The notes beneath the pieces are model-generated. The model made no database searches, had not been told where the DNA came from, and worked only from the letters and a program-made list of their open reading frames with translations. The translations under genes and the position numbers were made by a program. DNA of 64,000 bases. Source: Paenibacillus sp. HB172176. GTDB lineage: Bacteria > Bacillota > Bacilli > Paenibacillales > Paenibacillaceae. This document shows, one piece after another, positions 32,834-40,865 of this stretch. The stretch is taken from positions 179,806 to 243,805 of the forward strand of contig NZ_JAATHD010000001.1 of assembly GCF_011947265.1 (NCBI RefSeq). Reading direction: 5' to 3'. The stretch's first letter is position 1. Each line of letters starts with the position of its first letter.

Positions 32834-33721
32834 ATGAGCAGATCCGCTACCTTGCATGCCGCGACGCAGCCTGCTGCTGCGAAGAAAACGCGAATGCGCG
32901 TCTCGATACCGCAGCTCATCATCTATATCATTCTTGCCGCGCTCCTGATTACGCAGCTCTACCCGCTGCTGTGGCTATTGTTTTACTCCTTCAAGACGAA
33001 CGAGGAAATCCTGTCCGGAAACTTCTTCGCGCTGCCGGCGCATTGGCAATGGCATAACTATTCATCCGCAGTAGACGGAGGTCATTACTGGAAGTATCTG
33101 TCGAACAGCTTGATCGTGACCTCGATTACGATGGCGGGTATCATCCTGCTGTCCTCCTTGACGGCATTCGCGATAACGCGTTTTCGCTGGAAATACGGGC
33201 AGTTGGTGCTTCTCGTCTTCTTGCTCGGCATGATGATTCCGATGCAGGGGACGCTGCTTCCGCTTATGATTATTTTCAAGAACATTCATATTCTGAACAC
33301 GCATCTGTCGCTGATTCTGCCTTATATCGCGTTCCAAACGCCAATCGCCGTATTCATTCTTAGCGGCTTTATGAAGACTATTCCTGCCGAGATCGAGGAG
33401 TCGGCAATTATGGACGGCGCGAACGTATTCCGCATTTTCTGGAATATTATCCTGCCTGTCTCCGTTCCTCCGATCGTAACGGTCTGTATCCTCACCTTCA
33501 TTAATATCTGGAATGAATACATTCTGGCGGCAACGTTCATCTCATCTACCAACCTGAAGACATTGCCGTTCGGCGTATACAGCTTCGTCAGCCAGTATTC
33601 GGTCAATTACGGCTCCATCGGCGCATTCTTGGTGCTCGGCGCATTGCCGGTTATTCTCGTCTACTTCCTGCTTGCCGGCAAGATTACGAAGGGTATGGTA
33701 GCAGGGGCGGTTAAAGGGTAA
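32834..33721 (+). CDS. Sugar ABC transporter permease (second)
   Basis: A 295-residue MalG-type permease with about six membrane helices, 16 bases after the first permease and preceded by AAAGGAGGAGG. The EAA coupling loop reads EESAIMDGANVFRIFWNIILPVS (near residue ~190). The N-terminus has ~25 extra polar residues before the first helix (PQLIIYIILAALLITQLYPL). It completes the heterodimeric channel. The sensor kinase gene starts ten bases downstream, so transport and sensing are transcribed together. Confidence 0.93.
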   Translation: MSRSATLHAATQPAAAKKTRMRVSIPQLIIYIILAALLITQLYPLLWLLFYSFKTNEEILSGNFFALPAHWQWHNYSSAVDGGHYWKYLSNSLIVTSITMAGIILLSSLTAFAITRFRWKYGQLVLLVFLLGMMIPMQGTLLPLMIIFKNIHILNTHLSLILPYIAFQTPIAVFILSGFMKTIPAEIEESAIMDGANVFRIFWNIILPVSVPPIVTVCILTFINIWNEYILAATFISSTNLKTLPFGVYSFVSQYSVNYGSIGAFLVLGALPVILVYFLLAGKITKGMVAGAVKG

Positions 33722-33730
33722 GATGTAAGA

Positions 33731-35527
33731 ATGAAAACCTTACAGACGATACCGGGCCGCCTGTTCCTGATCTTCCTGCTCAGCATGGTTTTGCTTCTCA
33801 TTATCGTGAATGTGGTGTATTACAACCGTGCGGCAGATCAGATCAGGGACAAGGTCGGCGTTATTTCGGAAAAAAATATTTCACAAACAGTCGGCTTGTT
33901 CGACTTGCTCCTTCAAGGCTATGACAGCGTCACGAAGACGCTGAACAGCAATGTGGAGCTCGTGCGGCTTCTTCAGCAGCATGCCGCCGCAGACTCGGCT
34001 GCGAAGCCGGATATCGAACGGCGCATCTCAGAGAGCCTGGGCGCGATCTTCTATTCGCGAAGAGACATCGTCGGCATCCATATTGTATCCAACAATGGCA
34101 AGGTGTTCGGCTTCGATCGATCCTCCGGCGCAACGACGAGCAATTATACGCCTTCCGATTGGCTTATGACCTTAATGCAATCGACCGGCGAGATGAAATG
34201 GTTAGGTGTATTCCCGCAATCGTTGATCAGCAAGGGAATTAACCAGCCTGTTTTTGCATTCGGAAGGCAATTGTTCGAGCTGCAGACCCTGAAGTCGACG
34301 GGAATTGTGTACATAGAGACGGACGCCAATGCGATTGTGTCGGCCCTGTCTAACGCAAGCCTGGGGCCGGGCAGTCTGGTCATGATCAGGGACAATAACG
34401 GCGAGGAGATTGTACGCACCAATACGAATGTGGAAGGCCTGCCCGCAGTGCCAAAGGATTGGGCCGACAATTTGCGTCCGAATGAAGTGTTCGTGCGGAA
34501 GCTGGATAATACAATGGTGACGGCGGCGCGAATCGGAATGGCGGATTGGACGATGATCAGCGTGACGCCGAACCGGGAGCTGCAGCTTGAGCTTAAGGAA
34601 ACGCAGCAGTTCCTTGCGACCTTCATACTCATTCTGGTCGCTGTCGCAATCATCATCGCAACGCTGGTATCGCGCTCATTTTCCAAGCCGTTCAAGCGAT
34701 TGATTCAACAGATGAAGCAAGTGGAGCTTGGCAACTTCAAAGGCGAGGTGAAGGTGCAGTCTTATCAGGAGCTGAATGTGCTGGTCAATTCCTTCAACCG
34801 CATGGTGCTGCAGATGGATGATCTCATCGAGCGAATCAAGCTGGCTTCGATCAGCGAGAAGCAGGCGCAGCTTCAAGCGCTGCAATCGCAGGTGAATCCG
34901 CATTTCCTGTTCAACACGCTCGATATGATCTATTGGATGCTGGATGAGCGAGAGAATGATCGGCTTGGCGGCGTTATCCTGGCGCTGTCCCGTATCTTCC
35001 GCTACAGCAGCGATTGGGAAGAAGCCTCTCTGGCGGCGCTTGAGCTGGAGCTGGAGCAGTTCAGGCATTATTTTACGATCATTGAAACCAGGCTTGGCGG
35101 CCGCGTGAGCACCTCGATCGAAGTGGGGAAGCGCTGGCTGGATGTGCAGGTGCCGAAGATGATTCTTCAGCCCATCGTGGAGAATGCGGTGAAATACGGG
35201 CTTGAGCCGATGAATCGACCAGGCACTTTGCGGGTATATTCACAAGAGGCGGCAGGCAAGCTCGAGATCGTGGTGGAAGACGACGGTGTCGGTGTTGATG
35301 AGGACACGCTGCAACGCATTCAAAGTGTATTGCAGAGCAACGAGGATGCAGGGCTTGCGGTGCCGGATTTGAAGGGTCGCAGGGGTATCGGCCTCCTGAA
35401 TGTGCATCGGCGGATAAAGCTGATGTTCGGCGATGGATACGGCTTGCGTTTTGAAAGCAGGCAGAATGAAGGGACGAAGGTTATCGCATCATTTCCCATC
35501 CAGCATAGAGAGGATGAGCAGGCGTGA
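33731..35527 (+). CDS. YesM-type sensor histidine kinase
   Basis: A 598-residue membrane kinase. Helices at ~10-30 and ~293-315 bracket a large extracellular sensor domain (~260 residues, dCache-like length). A HAMP domain follows (~315-370), then the His_kinase domain with phospho-acceptor H391 in QVNPHFLFNTLD and a HATPase with VENAVKYGLEP and GRRGIGLLNV. This is the LytS/YesM class that typically controls carbohydrate uptake genes with a YesN-type AraC response regulator. Its ribosome binding site (GATGTAAGA) is weak. The final bases overlap the regulator gene by four. Likely senses the sugar imported by the preceding ABC genes. Confidence 0.92.
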   Translation: MKTLQTIPGRLFLIFLLSMVLLLIIVNVVYYNRAADQIRDKVGVISEKNISQTVGLFDLLLQGYDSVTKTLNSNVELVRLLQQHAAADSAAKPDIERRISESLGAIFYSRRDIVGIHIVSNNGKVFGFDRSSGATTSNYTPSDWLMTLMQSTGEMKWLGVFPQSLISKGINQPVFAFGRQLFELQTLKSTGIVYIETDANAIVSALSNASLGPGSLVMIRDNNGEEIVRTNTNVEGLPAVPKDWADNLRPNEVFVRKLDNTMVTAARIGMADWTMISVTPNRELQLELKETQQFLATFILILVAVAIIIATLVSRSFSKPFKRLIQQMKQVELGNFKGEVKVQSYQELNVLVNSFNRMVLQMDDLIERIKLASISEKQAQLQALQSQVNPHFLFNTLDMIYWMLDERENDRLGGVILALSRIFRYSSDWEEASLAALELELEQFRHYFTIIETRLGGRVSTSIEVGKRWLDVQVPKMILQPIVENAVKYGLEPMNRPGTLRVYSQEAAGKLEIVVEDDGVGVDEDTLQRIQSVLQSNEDAGLAVPDLKGRRGIGLLNVHRRIKLMFGDGYGLRFESRQNEGTKVIASFPIQHREDEQA

Positions 35528-36717
35528 ATATACTTGTCGTGGATGATGAAGCCGTCATTCGGAACGGAATTGAACGAACGATCCGAGTGAATTTCCCCCA
35601 GCACCAGGTCTATACGGCTGCGAGTCCGGAGGAAGCGGTCGAGCTTCTGAGACAGAAGGCGATCGACCTGGTGCTGACGGATGTGCTAATGCCGGGAATG
35701 ACGGGACTTGAGTTGATTGAGTTTTCCCAGAGGAGCCATTCGCATATCAGATGGGTCGTTATTTCGGCTCATTCGGAGTTCGCTTATGCGCAGGAGGCGC
35801 TTAGGCTTGGAGCGAAGGATTATTTGCTCAAGCCGATCGGCAAGGAAATTCTGATCGGGAAGCTTCAAGCGCTTTGCGATGAAATTTCCGAAGAAGCGGC
35901 TCAGGAGAATGAGCGTACGAAGGAAGCGCGGTTGCTTGCTGGCAACCTGCGCTTTCTGCGTGAGGCGGTGGTGGCAAGATGGGCTTCGGATCTTGATCTG
36001 GGCGGCATTGATCTGAAGCCGTTTATCGGCAATTATCCGCATTTTCATCTGCTGCTGCTTTGCATGGAGAGCGATTCGGATTTGCGATTGGAGCATTTCA
36101 TTATCGAGAATGTGATGTCGGAGCTGATTGAGACGGAAGGCAAGGGCTTCGTCGCAAGCGTGGACGCCAAGAGTCTGCTTGGACTAGTCACGCTGCAGGA
36201 GGAGGAGGGGCTTGGACGGCTCATCTCCCAGCTGCGCACGCATCTCAAGCGGTATTTGAAAATTCCGTTCCAAATTCTGCATACGGATCGCATCACCGAT
36301 GTCGAATCGGTTCCCGAGCAGGTGAGGCGCATGAGAAAGTCGTCTGAGTCGCAGGTGTTCGACCATTATTCGAGCGGCGGCGAGAAGGCAGTCGAGGTGG
36401 CTATGCAATATATTCAGGCCAATCTGGGCTCGGAGCTGACGCTCGAGAAGGTGGCATCGGTCGTGTTTCTTAACCCGGTGTATTTCAGCCAGTTGTTCAA
36501 GCAGAAGACCGGCAACGGCTTCAAGGAAAGCATCACCCAGCTCCGATTGGAGCGCGCGATGGAGCTGCTTGTGAAATCTGAGCTGAAGATTGGGGAGATC
36601 TCCGAGCGGGTGGGTTATCCCGATGTGCGGCATTTTTCACAGATTTTCAGGAAGAAGACTGGCTGCACGCCGTCCGAGTATCGGCTGAAGGAAGCTGCGG
36701 CTATGGGCAAGTCGTAG
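35524..36717 (+). CDS. YesN-type response regulator with AraC HTH output
   Basis: A 397-residue regulator starting at GTG 35524, overlapping the kinase stop (GTGA). The receiver (1-120) has DDEA acidic residues, phospho-acceptor D53 in LTDVLMPGMTG and K in LLKPIG. A middle region (~130-290) typical of YesN links to two AraC-type HTH motifs at ~300-390 (LTLEKVASVVFLNPVYFSQLFK and IGEISERVGYPDVRHFSQIFRKKTG). It is predicted to activate the operon's own promoter at ~30171. Placement of kinase and regulator after the transporter genes makes the operon self-amplifying. Confidence 0.93.
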   Translation: MNILVVDDEAVIRNGIERTIRVNFPQHQVYTAASPEEAVELLRQKAIDLVLTDVLMPGMTGLELIEFSQRSHSHIRWVVISAHSEFAYAQEALRLGAKDYLLKPIGKEILIGKLQALCDEISEEAAQENERTKEARLLAGNLRFLREAVVARWASDLDLGGIDLKPFIGNYPHFHLLLLCMESDSDLRLEHFIIENVMSELIETEGKGFVASVDAKSLLGLVTLQEEEGLGRLISQLRTHLKRYLKIPFQILHTDRITDVESVPEQVRRMRKSSESQVFDHYSSGGEKAVEVAMQYIQANLGSELTLEKVASVVFLNPVYFSQLFKQKTGNGFKESITQLRLERAMELLVKSELKIGEISERVGYPDVRHFSQIFRKKTGCTPSEYRLKEAAAMGKS

Positions 36718-36862
36718 AAGGCTCTGGACAGATCTTGACGGACTTAAGATCATAGCCGGCTGAGATTGAATTGTAATGGCAGAGTGTGAGTGGCTTGAAG
36801 TGGATTGGAATAGGAATCAGAATAGGAATCAGCTATGCCGGGCATTTGCACCTCGTTCAGGG

Positions 36863-36886
36863 ACGGGTGCGGTTGCCCGTTTTTTT
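36863..36886 (+). terminator. Terminator of the ABC/YesMN operon
   Basis: ACGGG - TGCGGTT - CCCGT followed by seven T. Of the 535-base gap 36718-37252, the stretch 36898-37003 holds two imperfect ~57-bp direct repeats (AAATTG..GCAG..TTTACT.TTTACGCTTG core), and the rest is the leader described next. Confidence 0.8.
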
Positions 36887-37080
36887 GCTGCAGGGTTGGG
36901 AAATTGCGTCTGCAGGGTTACTTTTTACGCTTGCAGCGGGGTAGGAGCGTGAAATTGGGTTAGCAGATTTACTATTTACGCTTGGCGCGGGGGAGGATCG
37001 AATTAGTTGCTATTCAGTCCAGGAGTTGTGTTAACAAACCTTCAATTAGGGGTATAAGAACAATATAACCGACGGAGTTA

Positions 37081-37219
37081 GGAGAAGAACTCTACCCTCG
37101 GCCTTCCCAAGGTGAACGACCAAAGCTTTGTTGGGCAAATCAGCTTTGGAAGCAAGAGGGAGGTTGTAACGCCTATAAGTATTTTAAATTTAGAATCATC
37201 GTAATTTTAAAATACTTAT
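37081..37219 (+). promoter_or_regulatory. Structured leader upstream of the alpha/beta hydrolase
   Basis: CCCTC (37095-37099) can pair with GAGGG (37156-37160), enclosing two hairpins: CCTT/AAGG (37102-37112) and CCAAAGCT/AGCTTTGG (37120-37149), a three-way-junction layout. It is followed by an AT-rich 14-bp stem (ATAAGTATTTTAAA, 37175-37188, with 37206-37219) just before the ribosome binding site. This could be a riboswitch-like or protein-bound leader; I cannot match a known class. Confidence 0.45.
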
Positions 37220-37252
37220 TCGGCAACAAAAACGAAAAGGAGGGGTGAATTT

Positions 37253-38248
37253 ATGATGAATCATAGGCTAGGCGTGAAGCTGGAGAAAGCGGCGCAGGAG
37301 TTTGTAGAAGCAACTGCTAAGCCGCCATATCTGCATGAGCTTGGACCGGAGAAGGGCAGAGCCGAAGTGGACAAGACGCAGGCAGGCGATGTCGACAAAC
37401 CGGACGCGGATATCGAGACGAAGAAAGTGACTGGCAGCCCCGGCGGCCCTTTGACTGTGCGAATTGTCCGTCCGAAGCATGCTTCAGAGCAACTTCCCGT
37501 CATTCTGTACACTCATGGAGCAGGATGGGTATTTGGCAACGCGCACACGCATGATCGGTTGATTCGCGAGCTTGCCGTACGTACCGGAGCGGTCGTTGTA
37601 TTCCCGGAATACAGCCTGTCGCCGGAAGCGAAGTACCCGGTTGCAATTGAAGAAATCTACGCCGTGTTGAAGTGGATATCGGACAAGGGGAGCTATTACG
37701 GACTCGATTCGACGCGAATTGCCGTTGCGGGCGACAGTGTAGGAGGCAACATGACGGCGGCGATTACGCTTATGGCGAAGGAACGCGAAGGTCCGAAAAT
37801 CACGAGACAGCTTCTATTCTACCCGGTGACGAATGCATCGTTCGACACTGATTCCTATCATCAGTTTGCGGAGGGTTACTTCCTGCGCAGGGATGCGATG
37901 AAATGGTTCTGGAATCAGTACACAAGTGACGAGAAGGAACGGGCGGAGATTACAGCGTCGCCGCTGCGAGCGACGAAGAATCAGCTAAGCGGCTTGCCGC
38001 AAGCCATGGTTATAACGGCGGAAGCGGATGTACTGCGCGATGAAGGCGAGGCTTATGCAGCCAAGCTGCAGGAAGCGGGGGTGCAGGTTGCGACGGCGAG
38101 ATACAACGGTATCATTCATGATTTTTTGATGCTGAACGCGCTTAAGGATACGGAAGCTGCTAAGAGCGCGCTCGCTCTCGCCAGCTCATGGCTGAAGGTG
38201 GGCTTCCATCAGAAGCTGGAGGATATCGACATCGCAGCACAGGGGTAA
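37253..38248 (+). CDS. Alpha/beta hydrolase, HSL-type esterase
   Basis: A 331-residue serine hydrolase of the hormone-sensitive-lipase type. Oxyanion-hole motif HGAGW (H88), nucleophile elbow GDSVGG with Ser162, an acid in EADVLRDEGEAYA (~260) and a base in GIIHDF (~290) form a complete triad. No signal peptide. Such enzymes cleave short acyl esters; physiological substrate unknown. AAAAGGAGGGG precedes the ATG by eight bases (the next codon is also ATG). It is monocistronic between a structured leader and the 51-bp repeat array. Deacetylation of oligosaccharides is possible but unsupported. Confidence 0.88.
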   Translation: MMNHRLGVKLEKAAQEFVEATAKPPYLHELGPEKGRAEVDKTQAGDVDKPDADIETKKVTGSPGGPLTVRIVRPKHASEQLPVILYTHGAGWVFGNAHTHDRLIRELAVRTGAVVVFPEYSLSPEAKYPVAIEEIYAVLKWISDKGSYYGLDSTRIAVAGDSVGGNMTAAITLMAKEREGPKITRQLLFYPVTNASFDTDSYHQFAEGYFLRRDAMKWFWNQYTSDEKERAEITASPLRATKNQLSGLPQAMVITAEADVLRDEGEAYAAKLQEAGVQVATARYNGIIHDFLMLNALKDTEAAKSALALASSWLKVGFHQKLEDIDIAAQG

Positions 38249-38388
38249 GCTGCTTGAATGGCCTCTTACTTGCGTGTATTTGGTCAGATGGCAGGAGCTT
38301 GCAATGAGGAAAAGTTTGGAGACAAGGCTGCCGGGATGTTCTCGGCAGTCTTTGTTGTGCGGCGTGAATCCTCTGCGCGGTTACTTCT

Positions 38389-39089
38389 AAGTCGATAATA
38401 TCGACTTGGGGAGCGCGAAGTGAGCGGATAGTCAGCTGCAAGTCGATAATATCGACTTGGGGAGCGCGAAGTGAGCGGAGAGACAGCTGTAAGTCGATAA
38501 TATCGACTTGGGGAGCACGAAGTGAGCGGAGAGGCAGCTGCAAGTCGATAATATCGACTTGGGGAGCACGAAGTGAGCGGATAGTCAGCTGTAAGTCGAT
38601 AATATCGACTTGGAGAGCGCGAAGTGAGCGGATAGTCAGCTGCAAGTCGATAATATCGACTTGGGGAGCGCGAAGTGAGCGGAGAGGCAGTTGCAAGTCG
38701 ATAATATCGACTTGGGGAGCGCGAAGTGAGCGGAGAGACAGCTGTAAGTCGATAATATCGACTTGGGGAGCGCGAAGTGAGCGGAGAGGCAGCTGTAAGT
38801 CGATAATATCGACTTGGGGAGCGCGAAGTGAGCGGGGAGGCAACTGTAAGTCGATAATATCGACTTGGGGAGCGCGAAGTGAGCGGAGAGGCAGCTGTAA
38901 GTCGATAATATCGACTTGGGGAGCGCGAAGTGAGCGGAGAGGCAGCTGTAAGTCGATAATATCGACTTGGGGAGCGCGAAGTGAGCGGATAGGCAGCTGT
39001 ATGTCGATAATATCGACTTGGGGAGCGCGAAGTGAGCGGAGAGGCAGCTGTAAGTCGATAATATCGACTTGGAGAGCGCGAACCGAGCT
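38389..39089. repeat. 51-bp palindrome-bearing tandem array, 14 copies
   Basis: The core AAGTCGATAATATCGACTT (9-bp inverted arms, one central base) starts at 38389 and every 51 bp thereafter, the last at 39052. Between cores each unit has GGGGAGCGCGAAGTGAGCGG, then a variable AGAGG/ATAGT step and CAGCTG. The copy at 39001 has one base changed in the palindrome; other differences are concentrated near the AGAGG/ATAGT step. Because spacers are the same in all units it is not a CRISPR array. Open minus-strand frames across it arise because 51 is divisible by three. Confidence 0.95.
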
Positions 39090-39127
39090 TTCCGAACTGG
39101 TGCAACAAAACGCAATGAGGCTTCGTT

Positions 39128-39133
39128 TATAAT
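39128..39133 (+). promoter_or_regulatory. -10 element for the small membrane-protein genes
   Basis: A perfect TATAAT lies 52 bases before the start at 39185 and ~40 bases after the tandem array. The -35 position is weak. Confidence 0.5.
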
Positions 39134-39184
39134 ATGGGAAATTGTGTAACAAGAAACAATTTTAACTCAGAAGGAGAGGCGCAT

Positions 39185-39415
39185 ATGGAAAACAAGAATC
39201 ACAAGAATCTACCGTTTAGAATCACATGGATTATCCCGAATGTATTCATGTATACGCTCTTCATTTGGGTTGCGTTCTTCATCTTCCGGAACATCGATGG
39301 CCTGAGAGATATTAATCGATTGGGCATTTACGTCCTATTTTGGATGCTTACATTAGGTGTGGCGCTGTTCGGTTCCTATCGAATTTGGTCATGGATTAAG
39401 CAGGGGAGGCTGTAA
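39185..39415 (+). CDS. Small two-helix membrane protein
   Basis: A 76-residue protein with two hydrophobic helices (TWIIPNVFMYTLFIWVAFFI and LGIYVLFWMLTLGVALFG) linked by a short polar loop (RNIDGLRDINR). ATG 39185 follows AAGGAGAGG; an in-frame ATG at 39134 sits inside the promoter and is rejected. I do not recognise the family. It is the first gene of a small operon, its stop overlapping the next start (TAATG). Small size and coupling suggest an accessory or immunity-like membrane protein, but that is speculation. Confidence 0.7.
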   Translation: MENKNHKNLPFRITWIIPNVFMYTLFIWVAFFIFRNIDGLRDINRLGIYVLFWMLTLGVALFGSYRIWSWIKQGRL

Positions 39416-39708
39416 TGAGGAGAAAGCGAGTATGGATTCCATTGCTGGTTGTCGCACTCTTGACCATCGTAAACATGTCAACGAACTATGTGGAGAAAAA
39501 AGCAGCCATTATCTCGTCTTATATGTACGTTCAATTGCATTACTCCGATAAACATCTTAGCTATGAGACTATAGAATACAGTCCGCAATTCGGCAATTAT
39601 TTCGTGAGATACAGGGGAAATGACGGCAAGGCTGTGAGCTTGGAAATGACGCCAAAACCATTTCCCGTGCTGGTGGTAGACGATCCTCTTGACGAGGACC
39701 GACTGTAG
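39415..39708 (+). CDS. DUF3139-like small membrane-anchored protein
   Basis: A 97-residue protein with an N-terminal helix (VWIPLLVVALLTIVNMS) and a ~65-residue outer domain (MYVQLHYSDKHLSYETIEYSPQFGNYFVRY). This layout resembles DUF3139 proteins of Bacillus and Paenibacillus, whose function is unknown. The start overlaps the preceding stop (TAATG), GGGGAGG lying upstream. Assignment is from pattern alone. Confidence 0.6.
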   Translation: MRRKRVWIPLLVVALLTIVNMSTNYVEKKAAIISSYMYVQLHYSDKHLSYETIEYSPQFGNYFVRYRGNDGKAVSLEMTPKPFPVLVVDDPLDEDRL

Positions 39709-39756
39709 CGGATTGTTCAACCAAGGAAGTAGATCATTCCTCCAGGAGGGTTGATA

Positions 39757-40293
39757 TTGAAGCGTTTTAGTAAATTTGCATGGATAGCATTGGCGGCGGT
39801 TTGTGTTGTGTTGGTTCTCGGCGTGATAGCGGCAATCCTATGGTATCAACGCGCTGATCCCTTGCTCAACAATGGATTGACCACATTTAGCAGTCCAGAG
39901 GGCAAGAAGATATATACCATTGAATTGGTCAATGCCAGCGACTCGGATATCGATATTCGAAGCATATCGGTTAACGGAGGCAAGCAACCTGATTTCGCGA
40001 AGCTGGGCATTACATATGACTCGGAGCAAACTGTGCAATATTTTGGTGATCAAACGGATCCGGCTACAGAAATCATGGAGTTACATGAAGCAGCCATCGA
40101 ACCACAATTGTCACGAGAAGAGAAACAAGCAGTGTTTGCAAGCAACGCTACTTCTAAGCAACACACACCTATCCATTATGGAGTCGTCGTTCAGTACGAC
40201 AAAGAACCGATTAGGGAAGTGACCATTCGGTATACGTATTTAGGATTTACCAAAGAGAAACGAATTACAAATTGGTTTGATTCCGATAGGTAG
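39757..40293 (+). CDS. Membrane-anchored protein of unknown function
   Basis: A 178-residue protein with one N-terminal helix (WIALAAVCVVLVLGVIAAIL) and an extracytoplasmic beta-rich domain (YTIELVNASDSDIDIRSISV; IHYGVVVQYDKEPIREVTIRY), resembling an Ig-like fold. I chose TTG 39757, six bases after AGGAGGG; TTG 39751 abuts the ribosome binding site. It follows the DUF3139-like gene by 48 bp and is probably in the same operon. Family not recognised. Confidence 0.65.
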   Translation: MKRFSKFAWIALAAVCVVLVLGVIAAILWYQRADPLLNNGLTTFSSPEGKKIYTIELVNASDSDIDIRSISVNGGKQPDFAKLGITYDSEQTVQYFGDQTDPATEIMELHEAAIEPQLSREEKQAVFASNATSKQHTPIHYGVVVQYDKEPIREVTIRYTYLGFTKEKRITNWFDSDR

Positions 40294-40325
40294 GTAAAGT
40301 GAAAAACCATAAGTATATATGAAGT

Positions 40326-40754
40326 TCAACCCGCATCGTTAAAATAACGTCTCCTCAGGAATAGCTCATAAACGCCAACAAAAATAATGCATCCCGATAA
40401 CGGAAGCCATAAGGAATATGATGCTGAATGGCGGCTGCTGAACAGAAAATCAGCGGCCATTTCATAAAGCCAAACAAAGGCTGCCGAATAGGCGATATAG
40501 AGGATAGCGACTCCATAACCATTGGCCAACTTTGATCGAATCCACAGAAAGAGTGTATTTACCGAGAGAATACCAACGTAGATAAAGACAGCATACATGA
40601 GCAGCAATAGCGCAATTTCAAAGGAAGACAGCTTCATCTCATCCTCAGGTTTATTCTGATACAGTCCCGCCTCCAAAACGACGAAATATAGCATAATGAA
40701 TGCGTTAAGCAGCAAATAGGATAGAAATCCTGTGCCCGCGTATCTCCTCGTCAT
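40326..40754 (-). CDS. Four-helix membrane protein of unknown function
   Basis: A 142-residue protein with four hydrophobic segments (LSYLLLNAFIMLYFVVLEAG, IALLLLMYAVFIYVGILSV, VAILYIAYSAAFVWLYEMA, LWLPLSGCIIFVGVYELFL). Start ATG 40754 (MTRRYAG) has GGGGGCGGG upstream on the minus strand; the frame upstream to 40781 lacks a better site. It is convergent with the gene ending at 40293 and divergent from the germination permease. Function not recognised. Confidence 0.6.
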   Translation of the reverse strand: MTRRYAGTGFLSYLLLNAFIMLYFVVLEAGLYQNKPEDEMKLSSFEIALLLLMYAVFIYVGILSVNTLFLWIRSKLANGYGVAILYIAYSAAFVWLYEMAADFLFSSRHSASYSLWLPLSGCIIFVGVYELFLRRRYFNDAG

Positions 40755-40865
40755 AAACCCGCCCCCTTTGTTTACAGCCATCCCTTGCAGGCAATACTTT
40801 TACCATACTAACATTGCAAGAAGGGATTTGGCGACATCGATAAGCAAACCATCAGTTCAACGCAA

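Noticed and set aside
38389..39089. CRISPR array
   Set aside because: The intervening 32-bp segments are the same in every unit, not distinct spacers, and no cas genes are present.
38160..39152. 330-residue minus-strand frame of 17-residue repeats (PQVDIIDLQLPLRSLRA type)
   Set aside because: Two other minus-strand frames are also open across the same stretch, simply because the DNA unit is 51 bp (17 codons); there is no ribosome binding site and the frame overlaps the esterase gene.
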